A DNA stretch of 64,000 nucleotides from Lachnoclostridium sp. An138 (GCF_002160765.1 NZ_NFLF01000004.1:124001-188000), one strand, 5' to 3'. Shown: positions 1 through 9,376, counted from the first letter of the stretch. Made by a program: numbers and translations. The notes: generated by a model from the sequence alone, not told the origin.

Positions 1-590
1 ACAAAAGTCAAATCCCGGATGGCGATTCCGGAGGCGAGAGCGTCCGCGATCTCCACAATGGAGCGCTCTCCCATTCCGTAGGAAATCAAATCGGCCCCGC
101 TGTCCAGAAGCAGGGAGCGTTTAAAACTGTCGGACCAGTAATCATAATGCGCCAGCCTGCGCAGGCTGGCCTCGATGCCTCCCAGGATAATGGGCGTATG
201 CCTGTAGACACTGCGGATCAGATTGCTGTAAACGATATCCGCCCGGTCAGGCCGCTTCCCCATGAGCCCGCCGGGCGTATAGGAATCGGTCTTTCTGCGC
301 TTTCTGGATACGGTATAATGGTTCACCATGGAATCCATGTTCCCGGAAGAGACCAGAAAGGCAAGACGCGGCTCCCCATATACCTGGATGCTCGCAGGAT
401 TCTTCCAGTCCGGCTGGGACAGAATGGCCACCGCATACCCGTGGCTTTCCAGCACCCGTCCGATAATGGCAGGGCCAAAGGATGGATGATCCACATAGGC
501 GTCCCCGATGACGTAGACAAAGTCCGGCCGTTCGATTCCTCTGCTTTTCAATTCTTCCGGCGTGGCAGGCAAAAATCCGGCTTTCAGCAT
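1..590 (-). CDS. YgiQ family radical SAM protein, N-terminal part (cut by window edge)
   Basis: The reading frame is open from an ATG at 590 to the first base of the window, giving 196 residues beginning MLKAGFLPAT. It carries the UPF0313/YgiQ N-terminal pattern: VIGDAYVDHPSFG near residue 28, then a conserved GGIEASLRRLAHYDYW stretch. The radical SAM CxxxCxxC cluster should lie beyond the edge, so it cannot be checked here. An AAGGAG sits about 11 nt upstream of the ATG. The start overlaps the end of the HAD gene by 7 nt, so the two are probably translated together. The family's exact reaction is not established. Confidence 0.85.
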   Translation of the reverse strand, partial: MLKAGFLPATPEELKSRGIERPDFVYVIGDAYVDHPSFGPAIIGRVLESHGYAVAILSQPDWKNPASIQVYGEPRLAFLVSSGNMDSMVNHYTVSRKRRKTDSYTPGGLMGKRPDRADIVYSNLIRSVYRHTPIILGGIEASLRRLAHYDYWSDSFKRSLLLDSGADLISYGMGERSIVEIADALASGIAIRDLTF

Positions 591-1282
591 GGTTTTACGT
601 TCTCCTTCTCATCCGGCTTCAATTTCCGGTAGGTGCCGTCCAGCACCTGTGTGAAATCATGAATATAGTAATCCGCAAGGCGGCAGATAGTCTCCTGCTG
701 ATCTGCCACGTACTTATCTTCCATGGCGCAGACCCGGATTCCGGCATTGATTCCTGCCTGAAGTCCTGCAGGCGTATCCTCAAAGACCAGACACTCCCCG
801 GGCTTCGCGCCCAGGCTCTCCGCCACTTTCAGATAGATATCCGGCGCCGGTTTCCCTGCGCCGGCTTCGCAGGAAGTCATGCAGCAGTCGATAAAGCGGT
901 TCAGCCCCAGTGAATCCATCACCGCGTCCAGAAGCTCCCGGCTGTTGCTTGTGCCGATTCCCGCCCGCACTCCATGGCTTTTCAGATATTGCAGAAAAGA
1001 AAGGGCACCCGGCTTCATGGGAACCTCATGGGCATATTTGTATTTGGCCATTTCAATCCATTCCGCTTTAATCTCATCCAGGCTCTGGGACAGGCCGAAA
1101 CGCTTCTTAAAATGGACCGCCGTTTCTGAAAAGCTCATGCCTTCAATCTCTTTCTGAAGCTCCGGCGGCAGTTCGCATCCGTATTTTCCCAGATATTCTA
1201 TGTCTATGTCCTTCCACATCCACATGGAATCCACCAGCGTTCCATCCAGATCAAAAAGGACTGCCTTCACACCTTTCAGCAT
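584..1282 (-). CDS. HAD superfamily hydrolase, beta-phosphoglucomutase/phosphatase-like
   Basis: A 232-residue cytoplasmic protein with all four HAD motifs: DLDGT at residues 11-15 (nucleophile Asp11), GTSNS (motif II), GKPAPD (motif III Lys) and VFEDTPAG (motif IV acidic pair). The helical cap between motifs I and II places it in subclass IA, which holds phosphoglycolate phosphatases, beta-phosphoglucomutases and sugar-phosphate phosphatases. The substrate cannot be read from sequence. The start at 1282 follows GGAGGAGACAGG. It overlaps the rsuA-like stop by 7 nt and the next gene by 7 nt, so it is the middle of a translationally coupled run. Confidence 0.85.
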   Translation of the reverse strand: MLKGVKAVLFDLDGTLVDSMWMWKDIDIEYLGKYGCELPPELQKEIEGMSFSETAVHFKKRFGLSQSLDEIKAEWIEMAKYKYAHEVPMKPGALSFLQYLKSHGVRAGIGTSNSRELLDAVMDSLGLNRFIDCCMTSCEAGAGKPAPDIYLKVAESLGAKPGECLVFEDTPAGLQAGINAGIRVCAMEDKYVADQQETICRLADYYIHDFTQVLDGTYRKLKPDEKENVKPC

Positions 1283-2052
1283 CCTGTCTCCTCCTTCAGT
1301 GCTTTGACCTCTTCTTCTGTCAGGGGACGCGCCTCGCCCGGCGCAAGGGTTTCATCCAGCCGCAGACTTCCCATGGAAAGCCGCTTCAGATACATCACCC
1401 TGCAGCCTACCGCTTCAAACATCCGTTTCACCTGATGATACCGCCCTTCCCGGAGTGTTACCCGGATCTCCGGCTCAGCTTCCGGTGTACAATCTTCCGA
1501 TTCCCGGCTCTCCCATTCCGATGCTCCGGCGTCTTTTTCCCGGCTCTTTGGAAGAATCTCCAGTACCGCAGGCAGCGTCCGCTTTTCATCTCCGATATCC
1601 AGACCCTCCTCAAAGGCTTTCACATGCGCTTCTGTGATTTCTCCCCGAATCCGCGCGTAATAGACCTTGTCCACATGGCGTCTCGGAGAAAGCAGAAAAT
1701 GCGCCAGCTTCCCGTCATTGGTCAGAAGCAGCAGACCTTCCGTATCCCGGTCAAGCCTTCCCACCGGGAACAGATCCCCTCTTGCTCCCTCCGGCAGCAG
1801 CTCCAGTACTGTCGGAAAGGTACGATCCTCCGTGGCAGACACATAGCCGTCCGGCTTATTAAGCATCCAGTATTCAAATTCCGATACGGAAATTTCCTTT
1901 CCTGACACTTCCACCCTGTCTGTCTCTGAGAGCTTCTGCTCCGGCCGGAAGACAGTCCTGCCATTTACTGCCACCACGCCGCTTTTTAAAAGCTTCTTTA
2001 CCTGAGTCCGGGTTCCCAGTCCGGCCTCACACAGATATTTATCCAGACGCAT
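1276..2052 (-). CDS. rsuA: 16S rRNA pseudouridine synthase, RsuA/RluB family
   Basis: A 258-residue enzyme expected to isomerise a specific uridine in rRNA. An S4 RNA-binding domain covers about residues 1-45 (MRLDKYLCEAGLGTR start). The catalytic core follows, with the family signature GRLDRDTEGLLLLTNDG that contains the active-site Asp. An acidic insert (about residues 175-200, rich in Glu, Ser and Lys) makes it slightly longer than most RsuA proteins. The ATG at 2052 follows a GGAGGTGGTAAG ribosome site and lies 1 nt from the upstream methyltransferase stop. RsuA and RluB are hard to separate by eye, so the exact uridine is uncertain. Confidence 0.85.
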   Translation of the reverse strand: MRLDKYLCEAGLGTRTQVKKLLKSGVVAVNGRTVFRPEQKLSETDRVEVSGKEISVSEFEYWMLNKPDGYVSATEDRTFPTVLELLPEGARGDLFPVGRLDRDTEGLLLLTNDGKLAHFLLSPRRHVDKVYYARIRGEITEAHVKAFEEGLDIGDEKRTLPAVLEILPKSREKDAGASEWESRESEDCTPEAEPEIRVTLREGRYHQVKRMFEAVGCRVMYLKRLSMGSLRLDETLAPGEARPLTEEEVKALKEETGC

Positions 2053-2053
2053 C

Positions 2054-3580
2054 TTACCACCTCCAGCCGGGATAATACTTGTTTTTCAGGCTGCCGGCTG
2101 CCAGCTTCCCCCAGCCAAGCGGAAAGCCGTCCACGCAGACCAGCCGCCAGCCCTTCCCTGCTGCTGCGCCCGGCAGATCCTCCACATCCAGCGTCTCTCC
2201 CTTCAGATAGCGTTTCACACGCTCATCCTCCGGAGAAAAGTCCAGAACCTCCGAAAATTCTTCTCTGCCAAGCGCCATTGCAAGAGCCTGGCTGGGCTCA
2301 AATCGTTTTCCCTTCACTTCGCCCAGAAAAAGTCCTGTCCGAAGGAAACGCAGTCCCCGGATATTCTGGTTCAGGAGCTCCTCCGGCAGCAGATAGAGTC
2401 TTCCGTCATAAAGCCGGATTCGGCTCTCGTCTATCGGGCAGCGCAAAAACCTGGAAAACTCCTCCCAGCCCTCCGGAAGCTTCTCATTTTTTTCATGTTC
2501 CTGTCCTGTGCTGCCGAATTTCCCGCTTTTCCCGTTCTTCCCTTTTTTCTTTCTGTTTTCCGGAGAAGCTCCTGCTCTCTTTTCAGCGGACAAAGCCTCT
2601 GGCTCTCTTTCCCCTTTTTTCTGAAGCAGAGCCGCGAAATGACCCTCTCCCCCGATTCGGTGGGGATACAGCCTGGCCGCGAGACGGAGCTGTTCCTGTT
2701 CTTCCTCAGAGAGGCCCTCCGGAGCCGCTTCCGCAGATACCAGATCCGGCCGCCCGGGCGCAAAGCCGTACGCCGCCGCCTCTTCCTCCAGCGCCAGAGG
2801 CAGCACACGGAATCCCGGTTCTGAACGCAGAAGAGATAGAATGGTCTCCTCATTTTCCCTGACCGAAAAGGTGCAGGTAGAATACAAAAGCAGGCCGCCC
2901 GGACGCAGAAGCCTGGCCGCCTGTGATACGATTTCCTTTTGAAGGCCGGCATAAAACAAAGGCCCCTTTTCCTTCCAGTCCTTTACCATGGAAGGCTCCT
3001 TCCGGAACATTCCCTCTCCGGAACAGGGAGCGTCTATCAGAATTTTGTCAAAAAAACCTTCAAAATAGGAACAGAGCCGCTCCGGGCTCTCGCTGGTCAC
3101 AAGGATATTTTCCGCGCCGAAGAGCTCCAGATTCTTAAGAAGCGCTTTTGCCCGGGAATTGCTAATATCGTTGGCCGCGAGAAGACCGGTTCCGTGAAGC
3201 CTCGCAGCCAGCTCTGTGGCCTTTCCGCCAGGGGCCGCGCAGAGGTCCAGAACCCGGTCCCCTTCTTCAATGGGAAGAGCCGCAGCCGGAACCATGGCGC
3301 TGGGCTCCTGAAGGTAGTAAAGCCCCGCCGCGTAATAGGGATGCCGGGAAGCCCGCTCCCCTCCCTCTAGGTAAAAGCCGTTCCCGGTCCAGGGAATGGG
3401 ACGCAGTGAAAAGGGCAGGCGCTTCCGCAGTTCTTCCGGCTCGGCTTTCAGAGTATTTACCCGAAGCCCTCGAAAACTTCCTGTCTCTGCCTCTCCCTTT
3501 TCCATGCTTTCCATCCAGGCAGAATATTCTCCGCCCAGAAGCTCTCTCATTTCTTTTGTAAATTCTGCAGGTAACTCCAT
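2054..3580 (-). CDS. rsmF: RsmB/NOP family rRNA (cytosine-5)-methyltransferase, RsmF-like
   Basis: A 508-residue SAM-dependent methyltransferase, probably acting on cytosine C5 in 16S rRNA. The SAM-binding loop VLDLCAAPGGKATELA is followed by the two family cysteines in DAPCSGEG and YSTCTFS; the second is the usual covalent nucleophile. The C-terminal third, after a basic linker rich in Lys and Gly (about residues 320-355), resembles the RsmF-type RNA-binding tail. Its start codon overlaps the relQ stop in a TGATG arrangement, indicating translational coupling. The target position in rRNA is inferred from the family only. Confidence 0.88.
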   Translation of the reverse strand: MELPAEFTKEMRELLGGEYSAWMESMEKGEAETGSFRGLRVNTLKAEPEELRKRLPFSLRPIPWTGNGFYLEGGERASRHPYYAAGLYYLQEPSAMVPAAALPIEEGDRVLDLCAAPGGKATELAARLHGTGLLAANDISNSRAKALLKNLELFGAENILVTSESPERLCSYFEGFFDKILIDAPCSGEGMFRKEPSMVKDWKEKGPLFYAGLQKEIVSQAARLLRPGGLLLYSTCTFSVRENEETILSLLRSEPGFRVLPLALEEEAAAYGFAPGRPDLVSAEAAPEGLSEEEQEQLRLAARLYPHRIGGEGHFAALLQKKGEREPEALSAEKRAGASPENRKKKGKNGKSGKFGSTGQEHEKNEKLPEGWEEFSRFLRCPIDESRIRLYDGRLYLLPEELLNQNIRGLRFLRTGLFLGEVKGKRFEPSQALAMALGREEFSEVLDFSPEDERVKRYLKGETLDVEDLPGAAAGKGWRLVCVDGFPLGWGKLAAGSLKNKYYPGWRW

Positions 3581-4392
3581 CAGTCCTCCATAGCCAGCGT
3601 CTGCGCCCGGTAACCCTCAGCAATCATGTCAAGCTGCTTGTCAAAACGCTCCAGCTGGTCGATATCGTTCATTGCGTAGATTCGGTAAAATTCATCCTGA
3701 ATCTTCAGAATCTCCCGCTTATTTGCCACCTTGTAAAGGTTCTGTATGTTATTGAGAATATCCGCCACGATATTTGCCTGAATCTGGAAAGAAATCTGAG
3801 CGTCCATAATCTCGCTGCGGACGCTGGACATTTCATTGTCCAGAACAATGATGGCGTCAGCCGCATTCAGCAGTCTTTCCCGGATATGATCCGGAATATT
3901 TCTCTTATACTTGTACTGAAGAGAATGCTCCACCGTCGCCCAGAAATTCATGGCCATGGTCCGGATCTGAATCTCCACCTGGAGTCTCTTCGGACCGTCC
4001 AGCGTATCCACAGTATAGTAAATAATCATGTGGTAACTCCGGTAACCGCTGGACTTCATCTCCCGGATATAATCCCGCTCCTGCTTGATCTCCATATCCT
4101 TGCGGTTTCGGATAATCTCCACCACCTTATCGATATCCTCCACAAACTGGCAGATGACCCGGACGCCGGCCAAATCAGAGATCCGCTCCTCGATATCCTC
4201 CAGATCGATTTTTTTCTTCTGGCACTTTTCCAGAATGCTGGATATGGTCTTGACGCGTCCTTCCACCTGCTCAATGGGAGAATAAAGCCCCCTGTCTCTG
4301 TGTTCTTTGATCAGATGGTTAAACTTTGTCATAACCTCCTTGACGGCAAGCTCATAAGGATTCAGAATTTCCCGCCATAATTGTATCTCCAT
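3580..4392 (-). CDS. relQ: Small alarmone synthetase, RelQ/YjbM-type GTP pyrophosphokinase
   Basis: A 270-residue single-domain RelA/SpoT synthetase that would transfer pyrophosphate from ATP to GDP or GTP to make (p)ppGpp in the stringent response. The synthetase signature is visible around RDYIREMKSSGYRSYHMIIY and VEIQIRTMAMNFWATVEHSL. There is no hydrolase HD domain and no TGS/ACT tail, as expected for RelQ rather than the long Rel. A coiled C-terminal region fits tetramer formation. The ATG follows AAAGGAGAGGTTTT. It is the upstream partner of the methyltransferase, sharing one base. Confidence 0.9.
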   Translation of the reverse strand: MEIQLWREILNPYELAVKEVMTKFNHLIKEHRDRGLYSPIEQVEGRVKTISSILEKCQKKKIDLEDIEERISDLAGVRVICQFVEDIDKVVEIIRNRKDMEIKQERDYIREMKSSGYRSYHMIIYYTVDTLDGPKRLQVEIQIRTMAMNFWATVEHSLQYKYKRNIPDHIRERLLNAADAIIVLDNEMSSVRSEIMDAQISFQIQANIVADILNNIQNLYKVANKREILKIQDEFYRIYAMNDIDQLERFDKQLDMIAEGYRAQTLAMED

Positions 4393-4440
4393 AAAACCTC
4401 TCCTTTTCGCCTTTGCAGAATTGTCCTCTTTTTCGGAAAA

Positions 4441-5103
4441 TCAGGAAAACGAGTACTTCAGCTTATGCTGTTCCAGATACCTCAGAAACCAGTAAGGATT
4501 GACCGCCAGCTCAGGAATTTCCTCTGTTCTCACATAGATTCCCACATGCAGATGCACCGGAAACTGGCCGCTGGTTCCTTCTTCTTTTCCATAGCCGGTA
4601 TCCCCCATATAGCCCAGAAGCTGTCCCGCCGAGATGACATCCCCTTTCTGAAAGTCTTCCGCATAGGAGGACAGATGGGCATAATAGAAATAGACATCAT
4701 GAACGCTCCGGATGCCGATCCGCCAGCCGCCCTTTTCCAGCCAGCCGATATTCTCCACCACACCGTCCGTCATGCTGAGCACCGGATAGTAACCGCTCCT
4801 GTCCACAGAGGGCATGAGATCTGTGCCCTCGTGCCCATAGGAACCTCCATAAGTACGTTCGAACATCCAGCTGTTCTCAAAAGAAACCTCTGCCTTTTCA
4901 TCTTCCGAAGATTCCGGAATTGGAAAATATACCAGGTCCTTCCAGACATTTTCGTACAGCTCATAGTATTCCCGCGCCTGCTCCGCCGCCGGAAGCTCTG
5001 CGCTCTCTCCGGCGCTGTGCCCGGAAATCCAGGCCAGCTCCAGATGAATCAGCAGACAGACACATATCAGCAGTAAGCCGTATGAAGCAATCGAAAGCCG
5101 CAT
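4441..5103 (-). CDS. Membrane-anchored M23 family peptidase
   Basis: A 220-residue protein with one N-terminal hydrophobic segment (about residues 5-25) and a LytM/M23 domain behind it, probably outside the membrane acting on peptidoglycan cross-bridges. The zinc ligands are seen as HEGTD (His and Asp) and HLHVG (the HxH). I start it at the ATG at 5103, preceded by AGAGGTGTCC; a GTG two codons upstream is the alternative. In spore-formers such anchored M23 proteins (the SpoIIQ type) are often sporulation proteins, but this one is not close enough to assign to SpoIIQ. Confidence 0.8.
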   Translation of the reverse strand: MRLSIASYGLLLICVCLLIHLELAWISGHSAGESAELPAAEQAREYYELYENVWKDLVYFPIPESSEDEKAEVSFENSWMFERTYGGSYGHEGTDLMPSVDRSGYYPVLSMTDGVVENIGWLEKGGWRIGIRSVHDVYFYYAHLSSYAEDFQKGDVISAGQLLGYMGDTGYGKEEGTSGQFPVHLHVGIYVRTEEIPELAVNPYWFLRYLEQHKLKYSFS

Positions 5104-5177
5104 GGACACCTCTGCTCCCGCTAGATTTCGTTACATTTCGCGCGAAGGCTCTCCCTTTCACGCTCCTACCCATTATT

Positions 5178-6632
5178 CTATGCCTGCCGCAGTTCTTTTA
5201 GAACCTCCAGAATAAATTCGTACACTCTTTCTGTGGAAGAGATGCTGAGTCTTTCTTCCGGCGTATGAGCGCCAAACAGATCCGGGCCGATAGAGACGCA
5301 GTCCAGATCCTCCATCTTTCCGCTGAAGAAACCGCACTCCAGTCCTGCGTGAATCGCCAGCACCCGAGGTTTCTTCCCATACATTCTTTCATATATAGAC
5401 ACCATGGCATCCCGCAGAGATGACTCCTGCCGGTATTCCCAGCCGGGATAATCTCCTTTTTGCACACAGGTTCCGCCCAGGAATTCTGTCATATGGCGCA
5501 GCCTTCTTCCCAGCTCCTCCTTTTCCGATTCCACAGAGCTTCGGACGCTGAAAATCAGCGTGGCCGCCTGCTCCTCCAGCTTCAGAATTCCCAGATTCAG
5601 AGAGGTCTGTACCAGACCGGGAATGTCCATGCTGTTCCGAACTACGCCGTTTGGCGCATTGTGAAGCAGGAACAGAAGAAGAGACGCGCTCCTCGGAGTG
5701 AGGACTCTGCCTGTCCTCTCTCCAGACTTCTGAAAATGGACCGTGATATCCGGATCAGCTGAAGCATACTCTCTCTTGTAGACGGAATCTATCTCCTGCA
5801 GTTTTTCTTCCAGTTTATCCGTCTCCTCTGAGGAAACGCAGAGAAGTGCGCGGGTACTGCGGGGAATCGCATTATCCATCAGGCCGCCGGCAAGCTCCGC
5901 CAGCCGGAACTCCACCACCTCATCAAGCATACAGAGCAGACGCCCCATCAAAATATTAGAATTTGCCCTTTCTTTGTGGATATCCGAACCGGAATGACCT
6001 CCATGCAGGCCGTCCACCCATATTTCATAGAAGCATCCATCCGCCTCCTGCCAGGCAGCCGGAAGAACACAGTCACATTCCATGCCTCCGGCACAGCTTA
6101 CGGTAAAGATGCCTTCCTTCTCAGAATCAATGTTGATCAGGCGTCTTCCTTTCAGGCGGGAGGTATCGAGAGCCTCCGCTCCATAAAGGCCGGTCTCTTC
6201 CTCCGTGGTAAAGACACATTCCAGCCGCGGGTGTGAAAGGCTGTCGTCGTCCAGAATCGCGAGCATCATGGCCACGGCAATCCCATCATCTCCTCCCAGA
6301 GTTGTGCCGTCTGCCCGGACAAAATCGCCGTCCACGAGAACATTGATCCCATCCTTCGTAAAATCTGCCGTGCAGTCCGCGTTCTTTTCGCATACCATAT
6401 CCAAATGCCCCTGGAGTATCACCCCAGGCGCGTTTTCATACCCTTTACTGCTTTCCTTTGTGATAATTACATTGTTTGACTCATCCCGGTACGCAGTGAG
6501 TCCCCGCTTTTCCGCAAAATCCATACAATACCGGCTCACAGCCTCTTCATTTCCCGACCCTCTGGGAATCGCGCAGATATCCTCAAAATACCGGAACACC
6601 TTTTCCGGCTTCAATCCTTCCAATTTTCTCAT
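5178..6632 (-). CDS. pepD: Aminoacyl-histidine dipeptidase (M20 family)
   Basis: A 484-residue cytosolic M20 metallopeptidase that would cleave Xaa-His and other dipeptides. Metal-binding and catalytic residues are all in place: GHLDMVCE (His, Asp), LGGDDGIAVAMML (bridging Asp), TTEEETGLYG (catalytic Glu pair), NIDSEKEG (Asp) and HAGLECG (last His). I chose the ATG at 6632 because GGAGGAG lies 7 nt before it; an in-frame ATG 21 nt upstream has no ribosome site. It faces away from ylbJ, and only 32 bp separate the two start codons. Confidence 0.9.
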   Translation of the reverse strand: MRKLEGLKPEKVFRYFEDICAIPRGSGNEEAVSRYCMDFAEKRGLTAYRDESNNVIITKESSKGYENAPGVILQGHLDMVCEKNADCTADFTKDGINVLVDGDFVRADGTTLGGDDGIAVAMMLAILDDDSLSHPRLECVFTTEEETGLYGAEALDTSRLKGRRLINIDSEKEGIFTVSCAGGMECDCVLPAAWQEADGCFYEIWVDGLHGGHSGSDIHKERANSNILMGRLLCMLDEVVEFRLAELAGGLMDNAIPRSTRALLCVSSEETDKLEEKLQEIDSVYKREYASADPDITVHFQKSGERTGRVLTPRSASLLLFLLHNAPNGVVRNSMDIPGLVQTSLNLGILKLEEQAATLIFSVRSSVESEKEELGRRLRHMTEFLGGTCVQKGDYPGWEYRQESSLRDAMVSIYERMYGKKPRVLAIHAGLECGFFSGKMEDLDCVSIGPDLFGAHTPEERLSISSTERVYEFILEVLKELRQA

Positions 6633-6664
6633 AATCCGGCTCCTCCATATCATATAGTGTTTCT

Positions 6665-7612
6665 ATGACGACCAAAAAAATTTTCCCAAAAAAAATCTTG
6701 TCTGTTTTGATTACTGCAGCCCTGATCTTTTTCCTGCTGACAGATCCCATCCATGCCTCAGAAGCCTCGGCTGCCGGACTCCTGCTCTGGTTCAATACCC
6801 TGGTTCCGGTTCTGCTGCCTTTTTTCATCCTGTCTTCCCTGCTGATTGCTCTGGATGGCGTATCCTATCTGACAAGATTTCTTTACCCCGTTCTTCATAA
6901 AATCTTCGGCTGTTCCCGAAACGGCTGCTTCTGCCTGGCCGCAGGCTTTCTCTGCGGTTTCCCCACAGGAGCAAAAATCACAGGAGATCTGACGCGGGCG
7001 GGCCGTATTTCCGCAGAAGAAGGCAATTATCTTCTGGGCTTCTGCAACAACGTAAGTCCTGCTTTTCTCACAGGCTTCTGCATGACAAAAAGTCTGAAAC
7101 GCCCGGATCTGGCAGGGCCTGCTCTGCTTCTGGCATTTGGAATGCCGGTTCTGGCAGGAATTCTTACCCGCCGCGGACGGACCTTTTCCTCCTTACCGGC
7201 AGAAAAAAAGACATCCGGATCTCAAATCAGCTTCAAAATCGCAGATGCCTGTATCATGAACGGACTGGAAAGTATCCTGAAGCTCGGCTGCTATATCATC
7301 CTGTTTTCCATGCTGGCGAGGCTTCTTCGGGGCGTTCCCTGTCCTTATCCCGCCCTGACCTGTGCACTTGTGGGAATTCTGGAAATCACAAACGGAATCT
7401 CTCTGACCGCCGCCCAGGATCTTCCCTTCTGGCTCTCCTTTGGCCTGATTCTGGGTATTTCCTCATTCGGAGGACTCTCCGGGATGGCCCAGACCCAAAG
7501 CATGATCCAGGACAGCGGCCTGTCCATTCTCTCTTATCTGAAAACCAAGATTCTGACCGCCATTCCAGTCGCCGTCTGCGCGCTGATCCTCGGACGCGGT
7601 CTCCTGTCATAG
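6665..7612 (+). CDS. ylbJ: YlbJ-like sporulation integral membrane protein
   Basis: A 315-residue polytopic membrane protein with about eight hydrophobic helices and the Gate/nucleoside-recognition fold. Characteristic stretches are FNTLVPVLLPFFILSSLL, AGFLCGFPTGAKITGDL and FCNNVSPAFLTGF. In Bacillus subtilis YlbJ is needed for spore cortex formation, and it is encoded beside ylbH (rsmD) and ylbI (coaD); both homologues are also nearby here, though in another order and strand. The ATG at 6665 lacks a clear Shine-Dalgarno sequence and no better start is visible downstream. Confidence 0.8.
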   Translation: MTTKKIFPKKILSVLITAALIFFLLTDPIHASEASAAGLLLWFNTLVPVLLPFFILSSLLIALDGVSYLTRFLYPVLHKIFGCSRNGCFCLAAGFLCGFPTGAKITGDLTRAGRISAEEGNYLLGFCNNVSPAFLTGFCMTKSLKRPDLAGPALLLAFGMPVLAGILTRRGRTFSSLPAEKKTSGSQISFKIADACIMNGLESILKLGCYIILFSMLARLLRGVPCPYPALTCALVGILEITNGISLTAAQDLPFWLSFGLILGISSFGGLSGMAQTQSMIQDSGLSILSYLKTKILTAIPVAVCALILGRGLLS

Positions 7613-7679
7613 GGAAACACGACCTGACTCTGTGCCTGACTGCCCGTCTCCGCTTTTCAGCCTGTTCTGAACGCCGCCG

Positions 7680-8264
7680 TCAGGACTCTTCCAGCTCTTT
7701 CAATTCCTTTACTTCCTTCTGGTGAAGCGCCGGTTCCAGCTCGGCCCGGTTGCTTGCAAGAATATCGCTGAAATTATTCAGAGAACTCATCATGGACTCA
7801 TAGCGGGCAGCATGTCCCTCCATGGTCTGACGAATCAGATTCTGAAGATTTCCCAGCATATCATCCGTATATTTCATGGCCTCCAGTTTAAAGCTGTTGG
7901 CCTCCAGAGTAGCTTCATCCAGCCGTTTCTGAGCCTCAGCCTCAGCAGCCGCCATAATCTCGTTGGCCTGCACATAAGCCTGCTGCATGATCTCGTGTTC
8001 GTTTATCAATTCGGTCGTATGTATATTGGCCTCCTTGATAATCGCATCCGCCTTGGCCTGCGCGTCCGCCAGGATCGCATCCCGGTTCGCCAGAACCTTC
8101 TGATACCTCTTGATCTCTTCCGGTGTCTTCATCCGAAGCTCCCGGAGAAGCTCTTCGATCTCCTCTTTATTTACGATAATATTTGTCTTTGACAATGTCT
8201 GCGGCTTGCAGCCATCGATATACTCCTCAATTTCTTCGATGATCTGCTCAATCTTGCTGCTCAT
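7680..8264 (-). CDS. Coiled-coil protein of unknown function, between ylbJ and coaD
   Basis: A 194-residue acidic protein, almost wholly helical. Heptad-like Ala/Glu/Lys runs cover about residues 55-130 (DAQAKADAIIKEAN through AAAEAEAQKRLDEATLEANS). The pattern recalls DivIVA or ATPase stalk (subunit b/H-like) coiled coils, and similar clostridial proteins are often named ATPase on that weak basis alone. No catalytic motif or membrane segment is seen. It follows coaD in the same operon with AAAGGAGAACGGTC before the ATG. Function unknown; a role in division or spore morphogenesis is only a guess from context. Confidence 0.75.
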   Translation of the reverse strand: MSSKIEQIIEEIEEYIDGCKPQTLSKTNIIVNKEEIEELLRELRMKTPEEIKRYQKVLANRDAILADAQAKADAIIKEANIHTTELINEHEIMQQAYVQANEIMAAAEAEAQKRLDEATLEANSFKLEAMKYTDDMLGNLQNLIRQTMEGHAARYESMMSSLNNFSDILASNRAELEPALHQKEVKELKELEES

Positions 8265-8323
8265 GACCGTTCTCCTTTCCCTGCTGATATTCGTCCTCAG
8301 GGTATCTGTCCCGCGGACGGATT

Positions 8324-8815
8324 CTATACTCCGTAAAGCTCATGCATCCTTTCCCGGATTTTCTCTTCTACGTACGGTGGTACGAAAGCAGAAATGTCAC
8401 CTCCAAAAGCAGCCACTTCCTTGACTGTCGTAGAACTCAGGTATGCATATTCCAGACTGGTAGTCAGGAACAGTGTATCCAGCTCCGGACTCATGATCCG
8501 ATTGGTCTGCGCCATCTGAAGCTCATAGTCAAAGTCTGTGATTGCCCGGAGACCCCGTACGATGATGTGAGCCTCGCACTCTTTCGCAAATTCCACAAGA
8601 AGCCCCGTAAAGGAATGGATCTTGATATTCGGATATTCCTTCGTCACTTCTTCTAACATATTAACACGTTCTTCCACAGAAAACAACGGAGATTTTGCCC
8701 GGTTGTGCAAAACCCCGACCACCAGCTCATCCACAATTCTGGACGCGCGGATAATCACATCCAGATGTCCCTTGGTGACCGGATCGAAGCTTCCCGCATA
8801 TATCGCTCTAATCAT
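8324..8815 (-). CDS. coaD: Pantetheine-phosphate adenylyltransferase
   Basis: A 163-residue enzyme of normal family length that joins 4'-phosphopantetheine to AMP from ATP, the fourth step of coenzyme A synthesis. The nucleotidyltransferase signature [14 protein letters not shown] is at residues 8-21 with the (T/H)xGH-type motif KGHL, and the C-terminal [11 protein letters not shown] motif is intact. It overlaps the end of rsmD by 8 nt, a coupling commonly seen in Bacillota. Confidence 0.95.
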   Translation of the reverse strand: MIRAIYAGSFDPVTKGHLDVIIRASRIVDELVVGVLHNRAKSPLFSVEERVNMLEEVTKEYPNIKIHSFTGLLVEFAKECEAHIIVRGLRAITDFDYELQMAQTNRIMSPELDTLFLTTSLEYAYLSSTTVKEVAAFGGDISAFVPPYVEEKIRERMHELYGV

Positions 8816-9374
8816 TCGTTTCCCTCATGCGCTCTATAAAAAGATGCCTGTTTGTCTTGTATCGTTTTTCTCTTCTGACAGAAAATCCGTAACCGGATAT
8901 CCAGCCGGTATCCTCTTTCAAATCCGTCTCCAGAATGATGGTCGTATCCTCGTCCGCCAGAGCGGAATTCTCCAGGTAGGCCAGCACCTCCCGCTCCAGC
9001 CCTCTGCCATAGGGCGGGTCCAGAAAAATCAGATCAAAAGGACCGTCTTCTTCCATTACACGCAGCGCTCCCAGGGCGTCCATAAAAAAGACCCTGGAGC
9101 GATCTGCCAGCCTGGTAAAGGCAAGGTTGGCAAGAATACACTCATACGCCTTTTTGTTATTCTCCGCAAAAGCAGCAAAATCCGCCCCTCTGCTTAAGGC
9201 CTCAATGCCGATGGCTCCGCTGCCCCCGAAAAGGTCCAGAAACCGGCAGCCCGGAATCTCCGGCTGCAGCATATTGAACAGAGTTTCCTTAATACGATCC
9301 GTGGTGGGACGCGTATCCAGCCCTTCTATGCATTTTAACGGCATACTCCGGGCTGTGCCTGCTATGACTCTCAT
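8808..9374 (-). CDS. rsmD: 16S rRNA (guanine(966)-N(2))-methyltransferase
   Basis: A 188-residue SAM-dependent methyltransferase. It begins [10 protein letters not shown], has the SAM-binding loop [18 protein letters not shown], and the catalytic DPPYGRG motif typical of exocyclic amine methylation of guanine. It sits between proA (2 nt gap) and coaD (8 nt overlap), so it should be made from the same message. The ATG follows AAGGGGGTAAGC. Confidence 0.92.
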   Translation of the reverse strand: MRVIAGTARSMPLKCIEGLDTRPTTDRIKETLFNMLQPEIPGCRFLDLFGGSGAIGIEALSRGADFAAFAENNKKAYECILANLAFTRLADRSRVFFMDALGALRVMEEDGPFDLIFLDPPYGRGLEREVLAYLENSALADEDTTIILETDLKEDTGWISGYGFSVRREKRYKTNRHLFIERMRETND

Positions 9375-9376
9375 GC

